A stretch of 64,000 nt of DNA from Paenibacillaceae bacterium GAS479 (GTDB taxonomy: Bacteria; Bacillota; Bacilli; Paenibacillales; Paenibacillaceae), in the NCBI GenBank assembly GCA_900105225.1, contig LT629764.1, positions 322,098-386,097 on the forward strand. Direction: 5' to 3'. This document shows, in pieces, positions 24,334-32,897 of the stretch (the stretch's first letter is position 1; the number at the start of each line of letters is the position of its first letter). A model generated the notes under the pieces. The model ran no database searches and had not been told where the DNA came from. It worked only from the letters and a program-made list of their open reading frames with translations. Made by a program: the position numbers and the translations under genes.

Positions 24334-24342
24334 CATACTCTA
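24334..24342 (+). promoter_or_regulatory. CATACTCTA, sporulation-sigma-like -10 box for paralogue 5
   Basis: A full match to CATA-N3-TA, 33 bases before the GTG start. Confidence 0.42.
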
Positions 24343-24375
24343 TACTAAAATACGAGTAGAGTTGGAGTGACTGGG

Positions 24376-24858
24376 GTGACTAATGAATCGGTAACGATCA
24401 GCAACTGGGGAGCAGGCTCGAATTCGGCCGTAGTTTTAGTCCTGTTTATATTGCTCGTTATCATAACAAGTTTCGTATGCATTGGCGGATCGAACGGAAA
24501 CAGCCCGGACGAGGTAAATGCGTCGATTTATGAAACGTTTAATCTTAATAACAACTCAAGCTATTTGCTTCGTTACTATGCTGCTTTAAGAGGTTATCTC
24601 GCGGAAATTACACCTAATATACCTCCATTAAGCGAGGGGATAGTGACTATATACAGCCGTTCATACCCAGCTGAAACCGAAGTTGTGTACAGAGTTCTCG
24701 ATCCGAACAACAATAACGCTGAAGTAGGCCGAATTCAATTTACGCTTCGTGCAGAGCGTATCAATCTTAACGTGCGTTACGCAGTCTTGAATATATCCTC
24801 CACTGCGCCGATTCTATGGAATAGCTCAGGCAACACCCTCACCGTTTTTAATTTCTAG
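24376..24858 (+). CDS. Small membrane-anchored protein with YjcZ-like segment, paralogue 5 of 5
   Basis: The start is taken as GTG 24376, because GAGTTGGAG lies 8 bases upstream and the start VTNESVTISNWG then aligns with MNQEFVTISNYS of paralogue 1; an in-frame GTG at 24367 overlaps the ribosome binding site. The 160-residue protein has the hydrophobic segment AVVLVLFILLVIITSFV, then TFNLNNNSSYLLRYY, a Pro turn (ITPNIPPLSEG), EVVYRVLDPNNNNAEVGRIQFTLR and the end SSGNTLTVFNF. Its middle matches paralogue 4 (TFTIINNSSYAFEL) and paralogue 1 (FRFTMR). A bidirectional terminator follows. The gene is alone, at the downstream edge of the potassium module. Confidence 0.72.
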   Translation: MTNESVTISNWGAGSNSAVVLVLFILLVIITSFVCIGGSNGNSPDEVNASIYETFNLNNNSSYLLRYYAALRGYLAEITPNIPPLSEGIVTIYSRSYPAETEVVYRVLDPNNNNAEVGRIQFTLRAERINLNVRYAVLNISSTAPILWNSSGNTLTVFNF

Positions 24859-24880
24859 AGAGTCTGTTGTAGCTCATAGA

Positions 24881-24929
24881 AATAACGAAGGTCTGGCAAG
24901 AGTTCATCTCCTGCCAGACCTTTGTTATT
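24881..24929. terminator. Bidirectional terminator between paralogue 5 and the GH2 gene
   Basis: AATAACGAAGGTCTGGCA pairs almost perfectly with TGCCAGACCTTTGTTATT around a 13-base loop. It lies between convergent genes. Confidence 0.88.
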
Positions 24930-24954
24930 CAGGCTTATCAATAAAGCGGATGTT

Positions 24955-27900
24955 TCAGTTCTCCTTAATTCTCAGCTGATCCAGATTGGTTCCGCTCGAA
25001 CCGCTCGTGACAAGACGAATCTTATGCGTGCCTTTGGACAAATCCACCGTAAACGTCACCTCCGCCCAATTCTGGTTCCAGTGGCCGGTGCCAGGGAAAG
25101 CAAGTGAGGCGCTAACTTCCTTACCGTCGATAAGCAGCTTCATCGGGCGGTTCGTGCTTCCGTTTGCATATCGGAAACGAAGCGTGTAGTTGGACTCCGG
25201 AACATCGGCTGTCCATTCCACATACCCTTCTCCGCCCGAGAAATTGATAAATCCGGTGCCGTTCCAGCCAGTGCCTGCCGAACCGATTGTTCCAACGGAT
25301 CGAGCTGCCGTTTCCGCTTGAAGCGACGCATCAAAAAGCTGAGGCGTCGGCGGAACCGTAACTTCCGTAGCCGTAATACTGTCCAAATTCACATAGTAGC
25401 TGCCGACCGTCTCCAGCTTGATCGTATGGGCTCCGGCAGTTAGCGGTACAGTCACCTGGGCTTTGCCCCAAGATGTATTCCAGTTGCCCGTCGACGGGAA
25501 GCTGATGTCTGGATTCACGGCAATCCCGTCAATGATTAGTTTCGCGGTCGTTGAGCCGCCGCTTCCGTAAGCATAGGCGATATCGATCAAATAATCGCCG
25601 GTCTTTGGAATCGTTGTGTTCCACTCTACATAACCGGGCGCATTGTTAAAATTCACAAAACCACTGCCCGTCCAGCCGGAACCAAGATTTTTGACGCTAG
25701 CACCCGTACTAAACGTTCCATTTTCCGCCTGCAGGACAACTTGCTGCGGCGTTGGAGCAGCAGGCGGCTGAGGCAAGCCAAGCACTTCAAGCTGATCGAT
25801 AAGGGCGGTGCTGGTTCCGACAGACGCCAGCCGAATTTTGTTAAGACCTGCCTTCAAATATTGCGTCGTCGTTACGACTCCCCAAGGAGAATCGCCCGCT
25901 CCAGCCGTTCCGGTCTCCATAAAGGACATCTTGGCGGCAACAACGCTGCCGTTAACGGATATATCCGCTTTACGGTCGACGCCAGTGTTCTTGTAGCGGA
26001 ATTGCAGCGGATAACGGCCCGATTGGGTTACTGGAACCGTCCATTCTACGTATCCCTGCGTACCTTTCATGTCGACATACCCAGTACCCGTAAAACCCGT
26101 TTCCGTAGTTGCGATAACAGCACCTGCCGAACGGGATGCTTGCTCAGCCTGGAATACGACGGAAGCAGAGAACACTTCCGCTTTTGGCGCTCCGGCTGCC
26201 GGTCTTGGCACGGTCGTTTCGCTCATAGGAGCTGAATTCAACTGAATCTCATTGGAAACGAGCTCGTATTGCCCATCCATAATTTTAACGCGGTCGATGT
26301 TGATGCCCGCTCCGGTAGGAGTCGGCTCTTTTCCAGAGAGTTGCGCCGTACTGGTATGCTTTTGGCCCGTGTAACTGATTCTAATCGTATGCGTGCCATA
26401 CGGCATCTCGGGGCTGGTATAGACCAATTGGCTTGGTACTTCACCATAGGCGCTATAATAATCAATGGTTCCCGCCGCCTGGCCGTCGATCATAACCGAA
26501 GCTATACCCATATTTATCGCTCTCGTGCCATAAACGCGGATTTGAGTCCCCGTGAATTTCATTTCCGCATAGGTTTGTCCCACTACTCCATTGGATACGA
26601 CATGTTCGTCACCGTTGAAACGGCCCGTTTTGCCCGTTTGCACCGTCCAGCCGCTGCCGGCGAATGTGAACTGACCCGTACCTGAGCCATATACATTGTT
26701 ATTGATCGTTGTGCCAAGATCGGCTTCAACTTTAACTTTTACCGTTCCGGTCTGACGCAGCTTGGAACGAACGTAAAATCCGGTCAGGCCGTCTGTCATT
26801 TGCAGCGTGGCGCTTCTGCTCGGAGTTGTAAAGATCGTCTCGCCCGGGCCTGTAATCTCTTTGATCCGTAAATTGGCATCGCCGTAATATGCGCGTTGGC
26901 CATTAGCATCTAGAAGCTCGGGAATAATCCACGCCACATCAGAGCCGTCTGCAACTATTCCGTTGCCGGTCGAAGCGTTCAGCTTAAGCGAGACAGCTCC
27001 GTCGTAGGAAGATGCAAACCGCTGGTACGTTTTGATGAGATTATTATTGTTGTCGTACGATCTCGCCTCTAGCACGGAGCCTGCCGACCAATCGACATTC
27101 GTAAATTTGAACATTCCCTGCTTCGCGTTTGTCACATAGTTTGGCGCAATTGTGCCCAGAGACTGGCTGTTCTTCAGCAGTTCCACTTTGGCCGCATTGC
27201 TGATGACGTAAACATCTTTACCGGAATCCGACTTCCACTCGCTTGCGATGTGCAGCACATCGCCTACTACGGATGGAGCCATCTGCGATTGGTAGAAATA
27301 ACCGAGCCAGTACTTGTTAAGCGAGTCACGGTAAGGTCCGGTAACACCTGCTGCCCGATAATTGTTTACGCTTTTGCCAAATTGATCATATACCAAAGGC
27401 GTGATATATCCGAAAGACTCCCAGTGCAGTAGTCCGGCTATTTTCGGCGAACTGTAAAACGTCTGGAATTTGGTCGCATCGTCGAGCAGTTGCTTCAGCT
27501 TGCGAGCTTCCGAATCGCCGGGCACGACAAAAGAGGAGCCAAGCGAATTGTTGTACTCGCCAATCCAGTGCGGGAATTTATCCGTGTTGAACCCAGCGCT
27601 CGGCGGGGAGTAGTCATGAGAAGAGTAAACATCGGCAACTTGTTCATAACCCCCGCCTACCATTTCTTGAACGGTCGGACGGGACGGATCGATGCTTTTG
27701 ACCAGCGCATTTAATTGCGAATGCCAAGGGCCAATAGTTAGCGTTTCATTCGGCACCACGCTCCACATGAAAATACTGGCGTGGTTGCGGTCACGATAAA
27801 CCATTGAGCTGAGCGATTGTTCAAAAAGCGGCTTTTGTACATCATTTAAAGTATTCATTCCAAAAGCTTCTTCTTCCACAAGCAGCCCGATTTTATCCGC

Positions 27901-29034
27901 CTCATCCAAAAACTCCGGATCGGTTGTATAGTGTGAGGTGCGGACGACATTCGCTCCAAGCTCGTACTTCAGCATGCGAGCATCCTTGCGCTGCAGCCGG
28001 TTCGGTCCGGAGTTGCCAAGGTACGGCTGCTGATTATGCTTGTTGTAGCCGATCAGCTTAGTTTCCACACCGTTCAGGAAAAACTTGCTCGTCTGGCTTG
28101 TGCTGTCCCCTGTAATGGCAACCCATTTCAAGCCGATATTGGTTGACAATTCATCGACGTATGCAGAACCGATCCGAGTCTGCACTTTCATTTGATACAG
28201 ATACGGATCATCGATGGTCCACAGCCGAGGGTTAGCGATATTCTGAACAAAATCAACCTTCGTCTCGACGCGCGCGCCCACCGTTACCGTTTGCTCCGAT
28301 ACGGCGACTACTTGACCAGCCGCATCCACCAAGGATGCTTTGACAACCGCATCGCGACTGGACGGATTTTCGTTGCGGATGTTAACCGAGCCGGTTACTT
28401 TCACGCCGCCGCCGCTATTTGGAGTTGTAACATAATAAGGTAGCGTGGCATAAACCGGATCGTTCATCTGAAGCTTGACGTCTCCGTGGATGCCGCCGAA
28501 GGAATAAAAATCCCCTTGATACGGCATCGTGTTTTCGTGAGGCTGGTTGTCCACCTGCACCGCGATAACGTTGTCGTAATTGCCGAACTTTACATAATCC
28601 GTAATGTCGACGGTGAACGAAGTATGGATGCCTCTGCCTTCTCCGGCAAGCTTGCCGTTGACATAAACTTTGTTGATCTGCCCTGCTCCTTGAAACTCAA
28701 TGGACACCCGGCGGCCCGCATATGTATCGGCGAGCGAAAAATGTCTCCGGTACCAGTTGACCGTCTGCCATTCCGATGGCGTAACATCAAACAATTCCAG
28801 TTCAGAATTAGAGTGAGGCAAATTGACTTGAGCCGCACCGCTCTCATCCAGATTAGGCGATTGGCCGTTCGGCATGTTGCTGTTAAAAAACAGCCAATCC
28901 GTATTGAAGTTCCACTCTACTCGATTGTTGTTCTCGTTTTGATACGGCGCTGCTTCTGCTTTTGGAGCTATTACTGGAATCGCGAGTGAAGCCAGTAACC
29001 CGGTAATCAGTATTTTCCCCATCCATTTCTTCAT
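24955..29034 (-). CDS. Secreted family 2 glycoside hydrolase (beta-galactosidase-like) with three C-terminal carbohydrate-binding modules
   Basis: This large secreted enzyme has 1359 residues. A signal peptide (GKILITGLLASLAIP...APKAEAA) is followed by a GH2 sugar-binding domain (WYRRHFSLADTYAGRRVSIEF, VYVNGKLAGEGRG), an immunoglobulin-like domain and the barrel. The acid/base Glu is in VVPNETL (about residue 430) and the candidate nucleophile Glu in HWIGEYNN (about 490). Near residue 780-940 is a GBD-like region. Three homologous CBM6/35-like modules start with FQAEQAS (about 963), LQAENGT (about 1103) and LQAETAA (about 1238). It is probably used outside the cell on plant or host galactosides. 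No transporter is adjacent. The promoter has a near-consensus CcpA site. Confidence 0.85.
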   Translation of the reverse strand: MKKWMGKILITGLLASLAIPVIAPKAEAAPYQNENNNRVEWNFNTDWLFFNSNMPNGQSPNLDESGAAQVNLPHSNSELELFDVTPSEWQTVNWYRRHFSLADTYAGRRVSIEFQGAGQINKVYVNGKLAGEGRGIHTSFTVDITDYVKFGNYDNVIAVQVDNQPHENTMPYQGDFYSFGGIHGDVKLQMNDPVYATLPYYVTTPNSGGGVKVTGSVNIRNENPSSRDAVVKASLVDAAGQVVAVSEQTVTVGARVETKVDFVQNIANPRLWTIDDPYLYQMKVQTRIGSAYVDELSTNIGLKWVAITGDSTSQTSKFFLNGVETKLIGYNKHNQQPYLGNSGPNRLQRKDARMLKYELGANVVRTSHYTTDPEFLDEADKIGLLVEEEAFGMNTLNDVQKPLFEQSLSSMVYRDRNHASIFMWSVVPNETLTIGPWHSQLNALVKSIDPSRPTVQEMVGGGYEQVADVYSSHDYSPPSAGFNTDKFPHWIGEYNNSLGSSFVVPGDSEARKLKQLLDDATKFQTFYSSPKIAGLLHWESFGYITPLVYDQFGKSVNNYRAAGVTGPYRDSLNKYWLGYFYQSQMAPSVVGDVLHIASEWKSDSGKDVYVISNAAKVELLKNSQSLGTIAPNYVTNAKQGMFKFTNVDWSAGSVLEARSYDNNNNLIKTYQRFASSYDGAVSLKLNASTGNGIVADGSDVAWIIPELLDANGQRAYYGDANLRIKEITGPGETIFTTPSRSATLQMTDGLTGFYVRSKLRQTGTVKVKVEADLGTTINNNVYGSGTGQFTFAGSGWTVQTGKTGRFNGDEHVVSNGVVGQTYAEMKFTGTQIRVYGTRAINMGIASVMIDGQAAGTIDYYSAYGEVPSQLVYTSPEMPYGTHTIRISYTGQKHTSTAQLSGKEPTPTGAGINIDRVKIMDGQYELVSNEIQLNSAPMSETTVPRPAAGAPKAEVFSASVVFQAEQASRSAGAVIATTETGFTGTGYVDMKGTQGYVEWTVPVTQSGRYPLQFRYKNTGVDRKADISVNGSVVAAKMSFMETGTAGAGDSPWGVVTTTQYLKAGLNKIRLASVGTSTALIDQLEVLGLPQPPAAPTPQQVVLQAENGTFSTGASVKNLGSGWTGSGFVNFNNAPGYVEWNTTIPKTGDYLIDIAYAYGSGGSTTAKLIIDGIAVNPDISFPSTGNWNTSWGKAQVTVPLTAGAHTIKLETVGSYYVNLDSITATEVTVPPTPQLFDASLQAETAARSVGTIGSAGTGWNGTGFINFSGGEGYVEWTADVPESNYTLRFRYANGSTNRPMKLLIDGKEVSASLAFPGTGHWNQNWAEVTFTVDLSKGTHKIRLVTSGSSGTNLDQLRIKEN

Positions 29035-29093
29035 TTTTCAATCCCCCTCGTCCCAATCCATTTGATCATGCTAAATCACTCCTCCTCTTTAGT

Positions 29094-29122
29094 TAAATAT
29101 GATAGCGCCTTCATTTTGTCAA
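29094..29122 (-). promoter_or_regulatory. Promoter of the GH2 gene with overlapping cre (CcpA) site
   Basis: On the minus strand TTGACA (29117-29122) and TATTTA (29094-29099) are 17 bases apart. TGAAGGCGCTATCA at 29100-29113 in the spacer matches the cre consensus TGWAARCGYTWNCA at all but one position, suggesting glucose repression. Confidence 0.65.
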
Positions 29123-29365
29123 AAAAAAGGGCTGGATCATATATTCAATATCTGACATTCATCTATTTAATCTAACTTTGAGAACGGACTACTACATAAG
29201 ACTACAGAGCTTAGTACAATTCCTTAAAGTCATACCTTAAACTACGATACCAATATTATAAAGCACACTTACAGTGCCCACATGGATTCTTGATGCATAA
29301 AACGAAATCTTGCATGAATGTTGTAGGATTAAAGGTGAAAGGAAAAAAATAAGGAGGAAATCTTA

Positions 29366-30052
29366 TTGGAAAAGAGAAATCTTGCTTTCACATCGAACCG
29401 GAGCTTAAAGCCCGGCGAAATCATCACTTTTGGTATGTATCCTCAAACAAGGGACGGTAAACAACTGCCGATAAAATGGCGTGTTCTTCAAAATTCAGAA
29501 AGTGAATTATTTGTTTTGAGCGAGTACATTCTTGACTGCAAGCGGTATCACGGCAAGAGCGCGGCTATTACGTGGCATGACTCCGTAGATATTACGTGGC
29601 GTGATTGTGATTTACGCGAGTGGCTGAACGTTGAATTCTATAACACCGCATTTAAAGCCGCCGAAAAAGAAATTATAAAGACGACCCATTGCACTGACAA
29701 CGGAGAAAATAGCCCAGATACGGAGGACAAGGTTTTTTTGCCCAGTGTTTCTGAGATAAAACAATTATCTGATCTACACAGTAAGGATTTGCGGCGCAGC
29801 GTTGGAACGGATTTTGCTAAAACGAAAAAACCAGATGGATGCAACCTATACGTATATGATAAAACGGACAAAGATAACTATATCATCAGAGATGGCGAAG
29901 AAGCAGGCTGCTCCTGGTGGTGGCTGCGGACACAAGGAAACAAGCCTTCACGCGCATGTTTTATCGGTCCAGGCAGCAGTATTCGCAGCTATGCGAATGT
30001 CAGCTTAGCTCGCGACGGCGTGCGTCCCGCTTTAATAATTAATCTTCATTGA
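29366..30052 (+). CDS. DUF6273-like domain protein
   Basis: The 228-residue soluble protein starts at TTG 29366 behind AAGGAGG. The pattern GEIITFGMYPQTRDGKQLPIKWRVLQ, CDLREWLNVEFYNTAF, FLPSVSEIKQL, WWWLRTQG and GVRPALIINL is typical of DUF6273 domains, often found in phage-related or surface-associated Firmicutes proteins. No signal peptide or catalytic motif is visible. It stands alone between the GH2 promoter and a bidirectional terminator. Function is unknown. Confidence 0.7.
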   Translation: MEKRNLAFTSNRSLKPGEIITFGMYPQTRDGKQLPIKWRVLQNSESELFVLSEYILDCKRYHGKSAAITWHDSVDITWRDCDLREWLNVEFYNTAFKAAEKEIIKTTHCTDNGENSPDTEDKVFLPSVSEIKQLSDLHSKDLRRSVGTDFAKTKKPDGCNLYVYDKTDKDNYIIRDGEEAGCSWWWLRTQGNKPSRACFIGPGSSIRSYANVSLARDGVRPALIINLH

Positions 30053-30084
30053 TAAACATTTCTTTCAAACCGATTACCCAAAAA

Positions 30085-30121
30085 AATAAGAACGTGCTGC
30101 ATGAGCAGCACGCTCTTATTT
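30085..30121. terminator. Bidirectional terminator between the DUF6273 gene and metQ
   Basis: AATAAGAACGTGCTGC pairs with GCAGCACGCTCTTATT around ATGA, followed by TTTC; the A-run before it serves the minus strand. Confidence 0.9.
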
Positions 30122-30130
30122 TTCATTCTA

Positions 30131-30973
30131 TTATTTCGTCATCCATTCCGGTTTCGAGAAGCCTTGGAATTGCTCATCCATCGTTTTCTCGAATGCTGCA
30201 GATTCAATAACTTCCTTCAGATCCTTGGCCATTTGGCCCTCAGCATCTTTAGTTCTTACAGCTACAACGTTACGGTAGTTCTCAGCCATGTTCTCAAGCT
30301 GCAGGGCGCTTGTCAGTTTCATACCCGCTGCCAGAGCAAAGTTACCCGCAACAACGGCTAGATCGGAGCTGTCCAGCGTCCGCGGAAGCTGAGCAGCCTC
30401 GAGCGATGTTATTTTAAGATTTTTTACATTGGTTTCGATATCCTTTTCGGAAATCGTGGCCGGGTCTGCATCTTTTTTAATTGTGACGAGCCCAATATCC
30501 TGAAGCAGCAGAAGCGAGCGTGCCAGGTTAGCAGGGTCGTTTGCAATCGTAAGAGTACTTCCTTCTTTAATATCATCAATGGATTTGATTTTATTCGAGT
30601 AAAGACCCATTGGTGCAGTTGGGACACTAGTAACAGCACTTAGTTCAAGCTTATTATCCTTAGAAAACTTGTTCAAATAGATAATGTGTTGAAATAGGTT
30701 AGCATCAATCGATCCGTTATCCAGCGATTTGTTCGGCTGAACATAATCGTTGAACTCAACAACTTCGATCTTGTAACCTTTCTCCTCCATCAGAGGCGTA
30801 ATCGCTTTGCTAACCATATCACTATATGGGCCAGCAGTCGCTCCAATTTTGATCGTTTTGCTCTGCTCGGCTGTTCCTCCATTAGAAGCTGATTCCTTAT
30901 TGTTGCTGCTGCATGCAACCAGCACCGTCATCACCAGGATGCACAATGTAACAACCTTCAATTGCTTTTTCAA
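30131..30973 (-). CDS. metQ: Methionine ABC transporter substrate-binding lipoprotein
   Basis: The 280-residue NlpA/MetQ family lipoprotein has lipobox VLVACSS (Cys21). Family blocks include IKIGATAGPYSDMV, VEFNDYVQPNKSLDNGSIDANLFQHIIYLNKF, TIANDPANLARSLLLLQDIGLV and DLAVVAGNFALAAGM. It captures methionine at the surface for the MetNP importer encoded just upstream. It is the last gene of the operon and is followed by a terminator. Confidence 0.92.
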   Translation of the reverse strand: MKKQLKVVTLCILVMTVLVACSSNNKESASNGGTAEQSKTIKIGATAGPYSDMVSKAITPLMEEKGYKIEVVEFNDYVQPNKSLDNGSIDANLFQHIIYLNKFSKDNKLELSAVTSVPTAPMGLYSNKIKSIDDIKEGSTLTIANDPANLARSLLLLQDIGLVTIKKDADPATISEKDIETNVKNLKITSLEAAQLPRTLDSSDLAVVAGNFALAAGMKLTSALQLENMAENYRNVVAVRTKDAEGQMAKDLKEVIESAAFEKTMDEQFQGFSKPEWMTK

Positions 30974-31006
30974 TGATAGGATCCCCTTTTCTAAGTTGTT
31001 TTTATC

Positions 31007-31675
31007 TTAACGTTTATCTACTTTACGAGAAGCCCAATCTCCAATAAATTGAATAATTTGGACAACGACGATAAGTAAAATAACCGTTGTGAACAGAACT
31101 TCATTATCATAACGATAATAACCATAACGAATAGCGAGATCTCCGATACCGCCGCCGCCAACCGTACCCGCCATTGCAGAGAAGCCGAGCAAGCTGATCG
31201 CCGTTATCGTAAGACCCGATATCATACCTGACTTTGCTTCTGGCAGCAGTACCTTGCGGATAATAAGCCATGGTCTTGCGCCCATTGCGATCGCTGCTTC
31301 AATGATTCCTTTATTCACTTCTCTAAGTGAATTTTCTACCAAACGCGCGTAGAAAGGAATGGCCGCGATCGAGAGTGGAACAGCTGCTGCTGCTGGTCCA
31401 ATCGTAGTTCCTAGTAGAAATTGAGTAAATTTCAGCAGAAGCACGAGTAAAATTAAGAATGGAATCGAACGTACCATATTCGAAATCACACCCAAAATCA
31501 CATTCAGAACACGGTTCTCAGAGAACAATCCCTTACTGCTAATAAACAACAATACACCAAGCGGCAAACCCAATACAAAAGCAACTAGCAGTGATATACC
31601 AACCATGTAGAGCGTTTCGTTAAACGCTTTTATCATATCGGGAAGTATTTCCATAAAGGAGTTAAGCATGCTCAA
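31007..31675 (-). CDS. metP: Methionine ABC transporter permease
   Basis: The 222-residue membrane protein has five helices and the family motifs RSIPFLILLVLLLKFTQF and GIIEAAIAMGARPWLIIRKVLLPEA (EAA loop), followed by TAISLLGFSAMAGTVGGGGIGDLAIRYGYYR. Its start overlaps the end of metN by 14 bases. In E. coli the equivalent is MetI; metP is the B. subtilis name. Confidence 0.92.
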   Translation of the reverse strand: MSMLNSFMEILPDMIKAFNETLYMVGISLLVAFVLGLPLGVLLFISSKGLFSENRVLNVILGVISNMVRSIPFLILLVLLLKFTQFLLGTTIGPAAAAVPLSIAAIPFYARLVENSLREVNKGIIEAAIAMGARPWLIIRKVLLPEAKSGMISGLTITAISLLGFSAMAGTVGGGGIGDLAIRYGYYRYDNEVLFTTVILLIVVVQIIQFIGDWASRKVDKR

Positions 31676-32678
31676 TCACCTCCACAATACAAGAACGATC
31701 AATCAAGTAACGGATGGCTGAATCAACTTCCTCATTTGTTCCGGTCACTTCCATAATGAACGTTCCGAGAGGTTTTTCACCGATATAATCGATTTTTCCG
31801 TGTAAAATATTCGCTTGAATGCCGCTCTTTTTCAGCAAATCCGAAATAATGGCTTGTTCTGCCGCATCGTCACGGAACAAAATCTTTAACACCTTACTGG
31901 ATGGATTAAGCTTATCCCATAATTTCATCGGCAGTTTAAATTCCAGCACACTATTAATAAATTCCTTAGTCAAAGGCTGTACCGGATTGGCGAAAATCTC
32001 ATAAACACTGCCATCCTCAATCACTTTGCCATCCTGCATAATAGCAACTCGGTGGCATAGCTCCTTCACAACTTCCATCTCATGTGTGATAAGTACTATC
32101 GTAAGCCCGAGCTTACGATTTATCTCTCGAAGCAGTGACAGAATAGATTGTGTGGTCGTCGGGTCAAGTGCTGACGTGGCTTCATCGCATAATAACACTT
32201 GAGGATTATTGGCCAAAGCGCGAGCAATACCGACACGTTGTTTTTGACCTCCGCTCAATTGAGCAGGATAACTATCCCTCTTATCCGCAAGACCAACGAG
32301 CTTAAGCAGCTCCGTCACTTTGCTCTGAATAGCTGATTGTGGAGTGTCAGCCGCTTCCAGTGCAAACGCAACGTTCTCGAATACCGTTTTGCTTCCAATA
32401 AGATAGAAATGTTGAAAAATCATACCGATCTTCTGACGAGCCAATCTCAGTCCGTTTTTACCCAAAGCGGTGAGGTCAACACCGTTCACCAGCACTTTGC
32501 CAGAGGTTGGTTTCTCAAGCAGGTTGATACAACGCAACACCGAGCTTTTGCCCGCGCCGCTATAACCGACGATTCCAAATATTTCACCTTTGGCGATATG
32601 AAGATTGACGTGGTCAACGCCAGTGACTGTGCCTTTACTCGTTTTGTACTGCTTGTGTAAATTAATGAGTTTAATCAA
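31662..32678 (-). CDS. metN: Methionine ABC transporter ATP-binding protein
   Basis: The 338-residue ATPase has Walker A GYSGAGKSS, signature LSGGQKQR, Walker B VLLCDEATSALD and the H-loop ITHEMEVV. The C-terminal NIL domain (about residues 265-338; AIISDLLKKSGIQANILHGKIDYIGEKPLG) senses intracellular methionine in known members. ATG 32678 follows CAGGAGGG. It is first in the metNPQ operon. No S-box or T-box is seen upstream; instead a palindrome overlaps the promoter. Confidence 0.95.
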   Translation of the reverse strand: MIKLINLHKQYKTSKGTVTGVDHVNLHIAKGEIFGIVGYSGAGKSSVLRCINLLEKPTSGKVLVNGVDLTALGKNGLRLARQKIGMIFQHFYLIGSKTVFENVAFALEAADTPQSAIQSKVTELLKLVGLADKRDSYPAQLSGGQKQRVGIARALANNPQVLLCDEATSALDPTTTQSILSLLREINRKLGLTIVLITHEMEVVKELCHRVAIMQDGKVIEDGSVYEIFANPVQPLTKEFINSVLEFKLPMKLWDKLNPSSKVLKILFRDDAAEQAIISDLLKKSGIQANILHGKIDYIGEKPLGTFIMEVTGTNEEVDSAIRYLIDRSCIVEVIEHA

Positions 32679-32736
32679 TCTTGACCCTCCTGAAACTCTA
32701 GTTGCCTATTTCTAAATATAGCTATTTATATTTCCG

Positions 32737-32784
32737 ATTAATTCACTGTGAATTAATATAACAAATAAATAAGGTGCATGCCAA
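32737..32784 (-). promoter_or_regulatory. metNPQ promoter with 21-bp palindromic operator
   Basis: On the minus strand TTGGCA (32779-32784) and TTATAT (32756-32761) are 17 bases apart. Directly downstream, overlapping two bases of the -10, lies a perfect palindrome at 32737-32757: arms ATTAATTCAC and GTGAATTAAT around one central base. This is the position expected for a repressor site. Confidence 0.7.
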
Positions 32785-32897
32785 TTATATTTTCCCTTTT
32801 TCTATTTCTTTTGGACTCATCCCTTCTCTCTTGCTAGTTTATCCATTTCCTGGGGATCGCTATATGGTATATTCATTACATGACAAGGAGGGTTATC

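Noticed and set aside
32679-32880. S-box (SAM) riboswitch or T-box upstream of metNPQ
   Set aside because: None of the conserved blocks are present; the region is AT-rich with a promoter and palindrome.
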